Source: JAAYZQ01 sp034428935 (GTDB taxonomy: Bacteria > Chloroflexota > Anaerolineae > JAAYZQ01). From it: DNA of 39,208 bases. The position numbers were made by a program, and so were the translations under genes. This document shows, piece after piece, positions 33,399 to 39,208 of this stretch. Positions within the stretch are counted from its first letter, which is position 1; each line of letters opens with the position of its first letter. Below the pieces are notes generated by a model, which was not told the origin of the DNA, did no database searches, and saw only the letters and a program-made list of their open reading frames with translations. The stretch covers positions 1 to 39,208 of the forward strand of contig DAOUHB010000200.1 of NCBI GenBank assembly GCA_034428935.1. The letters run 5' to 3'.

Positions 33399-34712
33399 TC
33401 ACGACGGCCGGTCCTGTCCGGGCTGGGCCCAGGACTCGGCCAGTTGCAGCAACTCCCGCGCCGTCACCGCCCGCTCGCCCTCGGCGCCGGCCAGCAGCCA
33501 GGCATCGCCCGCGCAGCGCAGGGTGCGGGGGATCTTTTTCTGGCGGGCAGCCAGGGCCAGGCCGTCGCGATCGAGCCCCAGGGGATCGACTTCGACGTGG
33601 CAGCCGCGCCGGCGCAGCTCGCCCACGAGGGCCAGGCAATCGGGCCGGTCGCAGCCGTGGGACAGCAGGTGCGGCGCCAGCGACGGCCCCTCACCGCGGG
33701 GCAGGGCCAGGAGGGCCCTGCCGACGCTCAGGCCAAAGCCCACGGCCGGCAGCGGGCGGCCGAACCGGGCGACCAGGTCGTCGTAGCGGCCGCCGCTGAC
33801 CACCGGCCAGCCCAGGCCGGACACCATGCCGCGGAAGGTGATGCCCGTGTAATAGTCCATGCCTCGCACCTCGCCCAGGTCGAGGATCACGCGATGGGCG
33901 ACGCCGTAGGCTTGCAGCCGGCGGTAGACGCGGGCCAGCCTGTCCAGGGCGGCGAGGGCCGGCTCCGGCGCAGACAGGGCGGCGGACAGGTGCCCCGCCT
34001 CTTCGAGGATCTCCTGCTGGCCCATGAGCCCCGGCAGGCGGAGGAGCAGGCCGGCCCGGGGACGATCCAGGGCCGTCCCGGCGCCGGCGATGGCGGCTCC
34101 CAGGCGCGCCTGGTTCTTGCGGTCGATGGCGTCGCGGATGGCCGCCAGGGCATCGTCCGGCAGATGGCCGGCGAGGGCCCGGAAGAAGGCCATCTGGCCC
34201 AGGTTGATCTGCACGCCGTCCAGCCCCAGGGCGTCCAGGGCGGCGAGGGACAGGGCCACGATCTCGGCATCGGCGCCAAAGGTGTCGGCGCCCACGAGCT
34301 CGACCCCGGCCTGGGTAAACTCGCGCTGGCGCCCGGCCTGGGGCTCTTCGTAGCGAAAGAGGCTGCCCACGTAGGAACAACGCAAGGGCATGGGCTGATC
34401 GAACAGCTTGGTGGCGACGATGCGGGCCACCTGGGGTGTGAAATCGGGCCGGAGGGCCAGCGTCCGGCCGTGTCGATCGAAAAAGCGGTAGGTGGCCTGC
34501 CGCAACCGGGGGCCGGCACCCACGGCCAGGTTGTCATAGAACTCGAAGGTGGGGGGAATGATCTCCCGGTACCCCCAGCGGGCAAAGCAGTCTCGCAGCG
34601 CGGCCTCGGCCCGGCGCCTGCGGGCCGCTTCGCCCAGAAACCGGTCCTGGACGCCCCGGGGTATCTGGCTACGCCTGGCCCCAGGTGAAGGATCGAGCAT
34701 ATCAGGCTCCAT
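33399..34712 (-). CDS. hisZ: ATP phosphoribosyltransferase regulatory subunit HisZ
   Basis: 437 residues, related to histidyl-tRNA synthetase. Visible class II synthetase motifs: RFLGEAARRRRAEAAL, IIPPTFEFYDNLAVGAG, FRYEEPQAGRQREFTQAGVELVG (motif 2 region), MDYYTGITFRGMV and VVSGGRYDDLVARFG with GFGLSVGRALLAL. The presence of short HisG next to it, the his-operon position and a weakly conserved tail favour HisZ over a true HisRS. HisZ forms a complex with short HisG and mediates histidine feedback. The ATG at 34712 follows GGGAGG with 9-base spacing; an ATG at 34700 is also possible. First structural gene after the leader/terminator at 34741-34924. Confidence 0.88.
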   Translation of the reverse strand: MEPDMLDPSPGARRSQIPRGVQDRFLGEAARRRRAEAALRDCFARWGYREIIPPTFEFYDNLAVGAGPRLRQATYRFFDRHGRTLALRPDFTPQVARIVATKLFDQPMPLRCSYVGSLFRYEEPQAGRQREFTQAGVELVGADTFGADAEIVALSLAALDALGLDGVQINLGQMAFFRALAGHLPDDALAAIRDAIDRKNQARLGAAIAGAGTALDRPRAGLLLRLPGLMGQQEILEEAGHLSAALSAPEPALAALDRLARVYRRLQAYGVAHRVILDLGEVRGMDYYTGITFRGMVSGLGWPVVSGGRYDDLVARFGRPLPAVGFGLSVGRALLALPRGEGPSLAPHLLSHGCDRPDCLALVGELRRRGCHVEVDPLGLDRDGLALAARQKKIPRTLRCAGDAWLLAGAEGERAVTARELLQLAESWAQPGQDRPS

Positions 34713-34740
34713 AGGTTCCAACCTCCCGGTCGATGAGAAC

Positions 34741-34766
34741 AAAAAAGACCGGTCTCTCGACCAGTC
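34741..34766 (-). terminator. Intrinsic terminator (attenuator) just before hisZ
   Basis: Read on the minus strand: GACTGGTC, loop GAGA, GACCGGTC, then TTTTTT. The stem is 8 bp with one G-U pair. It lies 28 bases upstream of the hisZ start and downstream of the leader peptide, so it would stop transcription before the first structural gene unless read through. This is the position expected for an attenuator. Confidence 0.87.
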
Positions 34767-34900
34767 TCCAGGGATGAGCCCCGTGGCAAACGCCAGCGCC
34801 CTACCGGGCGCCGTGGCTCATCCTATGGCGTATGGTGATGGATCGCGGACAGCAAACCAGCCCGGCGGCCTTCCGCCCGGCAAGCACGTGCGCTGGCGCT
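34767..34900 (-). promoter_or_regulatory. Structured his leader RNA with alternative pairings
   Basis: Several inverted repeats lie between the leader start and the terminator. GGATGAGCC/GGCTCATCC (34823-34815 with 34780-34772) is a 9-bp stem whose first arm touches the leader stop codon. GCGCCC-GGTA-GGGCGC nests inside it. A 9-base element of the leader coding region, CGCCAGCGC (34898-34890), is also complementary to GCGCTGGCG (34799-34791) within the large hairpin, so the structures compete. I could not identify the antiterminator pairing with certainty. Confidence 0.6.
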
Positions 34901-34924
34901 GACTGTCCTTTCCATCCCGTTCAT
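34823..34924 (-). CDS. hisL: His operon leader peptide (33 residues, three consecutive His codons)
   Basis: A short frame from the ATG at 34924 to the TAG at 34823. It encodes 33 residues ending SAIHHHTP, with the His codons CAT-CAC-CAT at 34840-34832, three codons before the stop. Three His codons in a row directly upstream of hisZ, followed by hairpins and an intrinsic terminator, match the logic of enteric hisL attenuation, in which a ribosome stalled for lack of His-tRNA prevents termination. The peptide sequence otherwise does not resemble E. coli HisL. The start may be the first ATG (almost leaderless given the promoter) or the ATG at 34915. The frame remains open upstream into the antisense of the next gene, so the start is inferred from the promoter. 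Confidence 0.75.
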   Translation of the reverse strand: MNGMERTVSASARACRAEGRRAGLLSAIHHHTP

Positions 34925-34933
34925 AGCGCCAGG

Positions 34934-34962
34934 ATGATAACACAGGGGCGGAAAAAAGTCAA
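34934..34962 (-). promoter_or_regulatory. Promoter of the his operon
   Basis: Minus strand TTGACT (34962-34957), 17-base spacer, TATCAT (34939-34934): five of six matches in each box. Predicted transcription start near 34927, only a few bases before the leader ATG. Confidence 0.72.
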
Positions 34963-34999
34963 GGAGGGGATCGGGCCGCTGCCCAGGCTGCCGGGCCTG

Positions 35000-35028
35000 T
35001 TGCACTGCAGCCCAACATGCGCTACAAT
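35000..35028 (+). promoter_or_regulatory. Promoter for the class III aminotransferase gene
   Basis: TTGCAC (35000-35005), 17-base spacer, TACAAT (35023-35028). It diverges from the his promoter; the two -35 boxes are 37 bases apart. An 85-base leader with no clear structure precedes the start at 35114. Confidence 0.6.
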
Positions 35029-35113
35029 AGGCGCGGCCGCCAGCTCGCCCGGGGGCAGATCCTGAGCCTGCTCGACGACGCCAAATTCGATGCCAGGCAT
35101 TGACGGAGTGATC

Positions 35114-36514
35114 ATGAAGACAAGGGATTACACACCGCTGTTGGCCGAGCTTGCAGAAGCCTACGCCCGGCACTCTCCCCGCTCTCGTGAGCTGCACGAG
35201 CGCGCACAGCGGGTCATGGTCGACGGGGGAAGCCATTCCCTGCGCCTGATCCAGCCCTTCCCGCCCCGCATCGCCCGAGCCCAGGGCGCGTGGCTGACCG
35301 ACGAGGACGGCCACGACCTCCTGGACTTCTGGCAGGGGCACCTGGGCAACATCCTGGGGCACAACCCCCCCGTGGTCACCGCCGAGCTGGCCCGCGGCTT
35401 TGCCGGGCACTTTGGGCTGCAGACGGGCTTTACCGACCACCTGCAGATCGAGACGGCCGAGCTTCTCTGCCGCCTGACGGGCGCCGACCGGGTGCGCTTC
35501 ACGACGAGCGGCACGCTGGCGACGATGTATGCCATCGTCCTGTCCCGCGCCTTTACGGGGCGCACGCTGGTCATGAAGGTGGGGGGCGGCTGGCACGGCG
35601 CCCAGCCGTGGGCCCTCAAGGGCATCGACTTTCATGCCGAAAATGGCTCCGGGTTCCAGAAGGTCGAGTCCGACGGGGTGCCCGTCACCGTCACGGACAA
35701 GGTCATCGTCAGCGGCTTTAACGACGTGGAGGCGCTGGAGGGACATTTCCGGCAGCACGGCGAAGAGCTGGCGTGCTTTATCCTGGAGCCTTTCCTGGGC
35801 GTGGGTGGTTTTGCCCCGGCCTCGGCCGAATATCTGCGGGCGGCCCGGGAGCTGACCGAGCGCTATGGCGTGGTCCTGATCCTCGACGAGGTAATCTCGG
35901 GCTTTCGCTTCCGGGCCGGCGACGCGGGCGGTATGTACGGCGTGAAGCCCGACCTGCTGACCCTGGGCAAGATCATGGGCGGGGGGATGCCGGTGGCCGC
36001 CGTGGCAGGCCGGGCGGAGATCATGAACCTGGCCGGGCGCGCCGGGGGCAACCGCGTCAAGTTCTCGGGCGGAACCTACTCGGCCCATCCGGCGGCGCTG
36101 CTGGCCGCCCGGGCAATGATGAGCCACCTGGCCGCCAACGAGGCCGAGATCTATGGGCGGCTGGCGTCCCTTGGCGAGCGCGCCCGGCAGACCATGACCA
36201 CGGCCCTGGAGGAAGAGGGAATTCCGGTCCGGTGCAGCGGGACCGGGGGCGAGGTGCTGGGCGGCAGCTCGCTGTTCATGCTGCACTTTCCCCTCATCGA
36301 TGACGCACCCCTGCGCAGGCCCGAGGATTGGTTCCACCCGGGCATGTACGACCAGGTCCTGGCCCACAAGGTGCTGGACCTGGCCCTGCTGCTGGAGAAC
36401 GTGTTCGTGCTCCACGCCCACGGGGCGGTCTCGACAGAGCACACCGAGGCCGACATCGACTTTTTGGGGGAGGCTTGCCGGCGCGCGGCGAGGCGCATCA
36501 AGCCCTACCTGTAG
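35114..36514 (+). CDS. Class III PLP-dependent aminotransferase (HemL-like)
   Basis: 466 residues of the class III aminotransferase fold, closest in pattern to glutamate-1-semialdehyde aminomutase and related omega-aminotransferases. Visible: WLTDEDGHDLLDFWQGHLGN, FTTSGTLATMYAIVLSRA (phosphate-binding turn), GGGWHGAQPWALKG, LILDEVISGFRF with the PLP-binding Asp, LLTLGKIMGGGMPVAAVAG with Lys286 as PLP lysine, and GGTYSAHPAALLAARAMM. The ATG at 35114 follows GGAG; an ATG at 35090 lacks one. It is a single-gene unit with its own promoter and terminator. True HemL is about 430 residues, and this protein has a long N-terminal extension, so a different amino-group substrate is possible. Confidence 0.87.
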   Translation: MKTRDYTPLLAELAEAYARHSPRSRELHERAQRVMVDGGSHSLRLIQPFPPRIARAQGAWLTDEDGHDLLDFWQGHLGNILGHNPPVVTAELARGFAGHFGLQTGFTDHLQIETAELLCRLTGADRVRFTTSGTLATMYAIVLSRAFTGRTLVMKVGGGWHGAQPWALKGIDFHAENGSGFQKVESDGVPVTVTDKVIVSGFNDVEALEGHFRQHGEELACFILEPFLGVGGFAPASAEYLRAARELTERYGVVLILDEVISGFRFRAGDAGGMYGVKPDLLTLGKIMGGGMPVAAVAGRAEIMNLAGRAGGNRVKFSGGTYSAHPAALLAARAMMSHLAANEAEIYGRLASLGERARQTMTTALEEEGIPVRCSGTGGEVLGGSSLFMLHFPLIDDAPLRRPEDWFHPGMYDQVLAHKVLDLALLLENVFVLHAHGAVSTEHTEADIDFLGEACRRAARRIKPYL

Positions 36515-36535
36515 CCGGACCTCGCGGAAATCGAA

Positions 36536-36573
36536 AGCCCCCACCCGAACGACCCGGGTGGGGGCTGTTTTTT
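36536..36573 (+). terminator. Strong intrinsic terminator after the aminotransferase gene
   Basis: AGCCCCCACCCG (36536-36547) pairs perfectly with CGGGTGGGGGCT (36555-36566), 12 bp with a 7-base loop, followed by GTTTTTT. It lies 22 bases after the stop. On the minus strand it is followed by only TTTCG, so it may weakly terminate the opposing transcript too. Confidence 0.92.
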
Positions 36574-36592
36574 CTCGTCAAGGGCGGTCGCG

Positions 36593-38209
36593 CTAGCGAC
36601 CGCGGCGGGCGTAATCGGGCAGGACGAGGGGCGACTCGACCTCGGTCTCGATGCCCGAGGCTGCCAGCTCGCGTTCCCAGGCGTCGACGTGAGCCAGGGT
36701 CAGCTTGCCGAGCTTGACCTCCCGGGCCCGCTGTCCCGCCGCCCGGCCAGCGCGGCGGCCGTAGACGGTCACCTCCAGGAGCGAGTTGCCCATCAGGCGG
36801 TTGCGCCCGTGGACCCCGCCACTGATCTCGCCGGCGCCATACAGGTTGGGTATGCTGGTGGCGCCGTCAGGCAGGAGGGCCACCCCGCCGTTCTGGTAGT
36901 GGAGCGTGGGATAGATAAGCATCGGGTCGCGGATGATGTCGACGCCAAAGCGCGCGAACTGGCGAACCATGGCCGGCAGCTCTTTTTCGATGGTGCCGGG
37001 GCCGTGGATGAGGTCGATCATGGGCGAGTCGAGCCACACCCCGACAAAGCCCGAAGGTGTGGTCACGCCGTTGCCCGCCTCCACACACTCGCGGATAATG
37101 GCGCTGGCCTCCACGTCGCGGGTCTCGCGCGGATAGACGAACTGCTTGCCATCGACGTTGCACACCTGGGCGCCCAGGCCGCGCACCTTCTCGGTGACCA
37201 GCAGGCCGACGATCTGGGTCGGGTAGGCGGCGCCGGTGGGGTGATACTGCATCGTGTCCAGGAACGCGGCCCTGGCACCCACCCGGTAGGCCAGGACGAC
37301 CCCGTCGCCCGTGGCGCCATAGTGGTTGGTGGTCGCGAAACCCTGGTAGTGCAGCCGCCCGCTGCCGCCCGTGGCAATGATCGTCGTCTTGGCCCGCACG
37401 ACCAGGTGCTCGCCGGTCTCCAGGTTGAGGAGCACGGCCCCGGCAGCCTGCCCCTGGTCGTCCATGATAAGCTCGATGGCCGGGGCAAACTCGACGACGG
37501 TGATGTCCTCGGGATAGGAGCGGACCTCGTCGCGCAAGGTGCGCATGATCTCGGCGCCGGAATAGTCGCGGGCCGAGTGCATGCGCTTGCGGCTGGTGCC
37601 GCCACCGTGGATGGTGACGAGGGTGCCGTCGGGCTCCTTGTCGAACATACAGCCCAGGCTCTCCAGCCAGGCAATGACCTCGGGCGCGTCGCGCACCAGG
37701 GCCTCCACCAGGTCGGGGTCGTTGGTAAAGTGCCCACCGCCCATGACGTCCAGGTAGTGGCGAACCGGCGAGTCCACCGGCTTGTCCGCCGCCTGGATGC
37801 CGCCCTGGGCCATCATCGTGTTGGCATCGCCGTGGCGCAGCTTGGTGACCATGAGGACCCGGGCACCCTCTTGCCGGGCCATGATGGCTGCCGCCGAGCC
37901 GGCGCCGCCCGCGCCGATGATCAACACGTCGGTGTCATAGTCGACGTTTTCCAGGTCCAGGCTGGCAGTGCGCAACAGGCTGTGGCCCTCCAGCAGGTCG
38001 GCCAGCTCGTGGGGCGTGCGCATGCCCTTGGCCGGGCCCACCCGCAGCTCGCGCATACCCTCGGGCTTGTAATCGGGATGGTATTTGCGCAGAACCTCCT
38101 GCTTCTCGGCAGGGGTCATCATCGGCCAGGTCTCTTGCAAGCGGGCCGGCCGGGTGGCCTCTACGCGTTCGATCGATTCCCGCAAAGCGGGGGTGTATCC
38201 ATCTTCCAT
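36593..38209 (-). CDS. Fumarate reductase / succinate dehydrogenase-like flavoprotein subunit
   Basis: 538 residues. About 90 leading residues without a recognised domain precede the FAD-binding fold DTDVLIIGAGGAGSAAAIMA. Further motifs are MMAQGGIQAA, MQYHPTGAAYPTQ, VTEKVRGLGAQV with the catalytic-type Arg, LHYQNGGVALLPDG and LYGAGEISGGVHGRNRLMGNSLLE, all as in SdhA/FrdA/NadB. Where covalently flavinylated enzymes have His (SHTxAAxGG), this protein has Asn (ANTMMAQGG), so FAD should be bound non-covalently. It probably reduces fumarate or oxidises succinate with the iron-sulfur subunit encoded upstream; no membrane-anchor gene is in the window. The ATG at 38209 has GAGGAGA at 7 bases; an ATG at 38215 is the alternative. 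L-aspartate oxidase is unlikely because of the iron-sulfur partner. Confidence 0.85.
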   Translation of the reverse strand: MEDGYTPALRESIERVEATRPARLQETWPMMTPAEKQEVLRKYHPDYKPEGMRELRVGPAKGMRTPHELADLLEGHSLLRTASLDLENVDYDTDVLIIGAGGAGSAAAIMARQEGARVLMVTKLRHGDANTMMAQGGIQAADKPVDSPVRHYLDVMGGGHFTNDPDLVEALVRDAPEVIAWLESLGCMFDKEPDGTLVTIHGGGTSRKRMHSARDYSGAEIMRTLRDEVRSYPEDITVVEFAPAIELIMDDQGQAAGAVLLNLETGEHLVVRAKTTIIATGGSGRLHYQGFATTNHYGATGDGVVLAYRVGARAAFLDTMQYHPTGAAYPTQIVGLLVTEKVRGLGAQVCNVDGKQFVYPRETRDVEASAIIRECVEAGNGVTTPSGFVGVWLDSPMIDLIHGPGTIEKELPAMVRQFARFGVDIIRDPMLIYPTLHYQNGGVALLPDGATSIPNLYGAGEISGGVHGRNRLMGNSLLEVTVYGRRAGRAAGQRAREVKLGKLTLAHVDAWERELAASGIETEVESPLVLPDYARRGR

Positions 38210-38327
38210 CGTCATTCTCCTCTACCTCGTGGATCCCACGCAGCACGCCGGTGGCGATGATCCGGGCTCCCGGCAAGCGCCTGTTGGCCTGTGGCGCCTG
38301 CCGCGCGCCGCCCTCGCCCCTGGCATG

Positions 38328-39011
38328 CTAGTCGGGCTCGATGTCCCGCGTGTTGTACATCTGCCGGAGCTCGGCATCGGGCATGGCCTTGATGTTGGCA
38401 AACTCCTCGTCGTATTGCCCGGCATTGACCTCGGCCACGCGCTCTGCGAGATGCTGCGCCCGGGGCGACAGGTAACGGCCGTAGAGCCGCCGGCCCAGGA
38501 TGGCGATGTTGGGCTGGGCTTCTTCGGCCGGGCAGCGCGAGACGCACATGCCGCACATGATACAGTCGAAGGAGAGGTCGGCCAGCCTGGCAATATCCCC
38601 CCGCATGGCGGCAGCCATATAATCCTTGACCTGCAGATCCTGCGGGCAGCTCTTGGTGCACGTCCCACAGCCCAGGCACTTGAGCACCTGGGGATAGAGC
38701 CGGACCAGGGTGGCAAAGGTCGGCTCCAGCTCGTCCAGGCGATACTGCGCCCGCTCGGCCGGATAAAATGGGATCTGGGTCAGGTGCATGCCTGGCTGGA
38801 CCACCGTGCCACAGGCCAGGCCGATGTGCAGCTTGGGGTCGCCGTCGATGCGATAGACGGTGGCACAGGCCCCGCAGAAGGCGGCCCGGCAGCCCACCCC
38901 GCGGACGAGCTTGTAGCCGGCATATTCCAGGGCGCCCATGATGGTCAGGGCGCCGGGCACCAGGTAGCGCTTGCCCATGATATAAATCGGAACCATTTCC
39001 ACTTCGGACAT
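38328..39011 (-). CDS. Iron-sulfur subunit of a fumarate reductase / succinate dehydrogenase-like enzyme
   Basis: 227 residues. A plant-type 2Fe-2S domain at the N-terminus has VGCRAAFCGACATVY and a later CGT as the fourth ligand. Next come two 4Fe-4S-type motifs, CLGCGTCTKSCP and CIMCGMCVSRCP. It should pass electrons between the flavoprotein encoded downstream and an unknown donor. Canonical SdhB has one 4Fe-4S and one 3Fe-4S site with a different spacing (a CP...C pattern); here both cubane motifs look like complete CxxCxxCxxxCP. The ATG at 39011 follows GGAGGAAAGAA. The gap of 118 bases to the flavoprotein gene holds no recognised signal. TfrB-like or heterodisulfide-reductase-associated proteins are alternatives. 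Confidence 0.85.
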   Translation of the reverse strand: MSEVEMVPIYIMGKRYLVPGALTIMGALEYAGYKLVRGVGCRAAFCGACATVYRIDGDPKLHIGLACGTVVQPGMHLTQIPFYPAERAQYRLDELEPTFATLVRLYPQVLKCLGCGTCTKSCPQDLQVKDYMAAAMRGDIARLADLSFDCIMCGMCVSRCPAEEAQPNIAILGRRLYGRYLSPRAQHLAERVAEVNAGQYDEEFANIKAMPDAELRQMYNTRDIEPD

Positions 39012-39046
39012 TTCTTTCCTCCAACGATAAAACGGTATCTGAGCCC

Positions 39047-39208
39047 CTACCGCGGCCTCTCGCCGAGGGTGGTCAGCTCGTCCTCCCGGAATTCCTGCAC
39101 CGGCGCCGCCTCGCCCACGCTGCGCCCCGGATGGTAGTCGAACAGCGCCTGCACCTTCTCACCCACCGCCTGGAACACGGTCGCCACGTCGATCCCCACC
39201 GGGCACGC
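39047..39208 (-). CDS. C-terminal end of an unidentified, possibly iron-sulfur protein (cut by the window edge)
   Basis: The last 53 codons of a minus-strand gene, stop TAG at 39049-39047. The visible part begins ACPVGIDVATVFQAVGEKVQ and ends LTTLGERPR. The initial Cys-Pro-x-Gly-Ile-Asp is typical of the last ligand of a ferredoxin-type cluster in oxidoreductases (CPVGID). It lies 35 bases upstream of the iron-sulfur subunit gene in the same direction, so it is probably part of the same operon and redox complex. The family cannot be named from this piece. Confidence 0.6.
   Translation of the reverse strand, partial: ACPVGIDVATVFQAVGEKVQALFDYHPGRSVGEAAPVQEFREDELTTLGERPR

Noticed and set aside
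34712..34766. T-box riboswitch upstream of hisZ, suggested by GGTTGGAACC next to a terminator
   Set aside because: The motif lies downstream of the terminator, not in an antiterminator overlapping its 5' arm, and no Stem I pattern is seen; the HHH leader peptide explains the region better.
34925..36544. Upstream continuation of the his leader ORF (open frame to 36544)
   Set aside because: It is antisense to the class III aminotransferase gene, and the promoter at 34934-34962 lies within it; only the last 33 codons can be a real leader.

Overview
The window is 39.2 kb of GC-rich DNA, densely packed with genes on both strands. No rRNA, tRNA, CRISPR array or insertion sequence was seen. The most likely source is a member of the Chloroflexota (Anaerolineae-like). 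This is an inference from gene style: YfhO and family-39 membrane glycosyltransferases with large extracytoplasmic beta domains, secreted proteins carrying a 'YLPL/LFLP' motif, short-form HisG with HisZ, and many GTG/TTG starts with 4-nt overlaps. No marker gene proves it.

Layout. (1) 3-5946 (+): the 3' part of a type II topoisomerase B subunit (gyrB/parE) overlaps a gyrA/parC gene that carries a 521-residue intein with an HNH nuclease. (2) 5975-6739 (-): a CinA C-terminal-domain protein with an extra C-terminal domain. Divergent promoters separate it from the next block. (3) 6879-24999 (+): a surface-glycan locus. It encodes a polyprenyl-phosphate-type GT2, a sugar epimerase, two GT-B glycosyltransferases, a YfhO-type membrane protein, a GT39 membrane glycosyltransferase, a B12-binding radical SAM protein, a large secreted GDSL hydrolase, a remnant of a second such hydrolase, a hexapeptide acyltransferase, a Wzx-like flippase and an alkaline-phosphatase-superfamily enzyme. 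(4) 25057-26472 (-): a secreted TolB/PD40-type propeller protein. (5) 26689-34924: a nearly complete histidine pathway. hisF-hisIE lie on the + strand and run head-on into the minus-strand operon hisZ-hisG-hisD-hisCB-hisH-hisA. No histidinol-phosphate phosphatase is seen. (6) 35114-36514 (+): a class III aminotransferase with its own promoter and a strong terminator. (7) 36593-39208 (-): a fumarate-reductase/succinate-dehydrogenase-like flavoprotein, its iron-sulfur subunit and the 3' end of a third gene.

The strongest observations are these. The his operon is preceded by a promoter, a 33-codon leader ORF with three consecutive His codons just before its stop, nested hairpins and an intrinsic terminator, which is the architecture of ribosome-mediated his attenuation. 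HisC and HisB are fused in one polypeptide. The GyrA/ParC intein sits at VDGQGNWG|SIDGD, not at the Mycobacterium GyrA site, and its nuclease is HNH with a run of W-D-R repeats. The fumarate-reductase-like flavoprotein has Asn where covalently flavinylated homologues have the FAD-linking His.

Long open frames antisense to or overlapping the real genes are composition shadows and are left out.
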